The notes under the pieces were generated by a model. It was not told where the DNA came from. It was given only the letters and a program-made list of their open reading frames with translations, and did not search any database. From NCBI RefSeq assembly GCF_021602025.1, contig NZ_BQHW01000037.1, positions 1 to 41,846 on the forward strand: a stretch of DNA of 41,846 nucleotides, read 5' to 3'. A program made the position numbers and the translations under genes. The DNA comes from Pseudomonas ceruminis. Lineage in GTDB: Bacteria; Pseudomonadota; Gammaproteobacteria; Pseudomonadales; Pseudomonadaceae. Every line of letters begins with the position of its first letter. Within the stretch, counting starts at the first letter, position 1. Shown piece after piece: positions 41,819 through 41,846 of the stretch.

Positions 41819-41846
41819 TGGCCATGCGAGAAATCACATAGTCATT

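Larger units (their letters stand above)
41704..41846 (+). other. 16S rRNA leader (5' part of rrn transcript)
   Basis: The sequence from the P2 start site to the window edge matches, from memory, the Pseudomonas rRNA leader. It contains boxA (41735-41749) and a large hairpin (41773-41818). The window ends inside it; the 16S gene should begin roughly 80-100 bases past the edge. No protein gene lies in 41438-41846. Confidence 0.85.

Noticed and set aside
41565-41837. A 90-codon minus-strand frame at the right edge
   Set aside because: It lies entirely over the rRNA promoters and leader, which explain the sequence better.

Overview
The window looks like the chromosome of a gamma-proteobacterial Pseudomonas, most likely of the P. 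putida group. It is GC-rich, its genes are densely packed, and it carries a Pseudomonas-type liv (bra) branched-chain amino-acid operon, RapA, PdxH, DinG, several lipoproteins with clear lipoboxes, and a Pseudomonas-style rRNA leader at the right edge. Family names come from reading the translated sequences and recalling families; no database was searched. I see no transposase, integrase, phage gene, tRNA or CRISPR array, so this is mostly conserved core chromosome with a few accessory-looking genes.

Left part (1-15.3 kb): a lipoprotein penicillin-acylase-type Ntn-hydrolase on the minus strand. Next comes a tight minus-strand operon of a degenerate methyltransferase-like protein (DUF6231), a YchJ/SEC-C protein, a LEA-type-2 lipoprotein and a 66-residue His-rich SEC-C protein. 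After these are an OmpA-family lipoprotein, a DUF1145 membrane protein overlapping a secreted collagen-like protein, a CopD-like membrane protein, the Fe-S helicase DinG, a secreted agarase-like glycosidase, a class-C beta-lactamase-like esterase, a second OmpA lipoprotein with a histone-like Lys/Ala tail, pdxH and a SlyB-like glycine-zipper lipoprotein.

Middle (15.3-30.5 kb): a FAD-dependent oxidoreductase, a COG3650-like lipoprotein, the full livKHMGF uptake operon (ordered K-H-M-G-F, minus strand, with an intercistronic terminator after livK), a DUF2288 protein, a 3-hydroxyisobutyrate-dehydrogenase-like enzyme, a MHYT-GGDEF-EAL c-di-GMP protein, RapA and a lipoprotein of unknown role.

Right part (30.5-41.8 kb): two small hypothetical genes, then a 38-residue single-helix protein that I identify as the cbb3-oxidase subunit CcoM, preceded by two FNR/Anr-type boxes. 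An aaeXAB-like efflux operon (FUSC, DUF1656, HlyD) follows, in which the FUSC pump gene is split by one in-frame TGA. Then come a divergent SDR/LysR pair with a LysR-type operator, a GAF histidine kinase, a small orphan protein, a MASE2-GGDEF cyclase, an MBL-fold hydrolase and a formate/nitrite-type transporter. The last 300 bases are the promoter and leader region of an rRNA operon: tandem promoters, boxA and a leader hairpin, with 16S rRNA expected just past the edge.

No clearly new multi-gene system is evident. The points most worth following are the Anr-ccoM promoter, the nonsense-split efflux pump, the SEC-C/LEA operon, and several perfect palindromes in intergenic regions.
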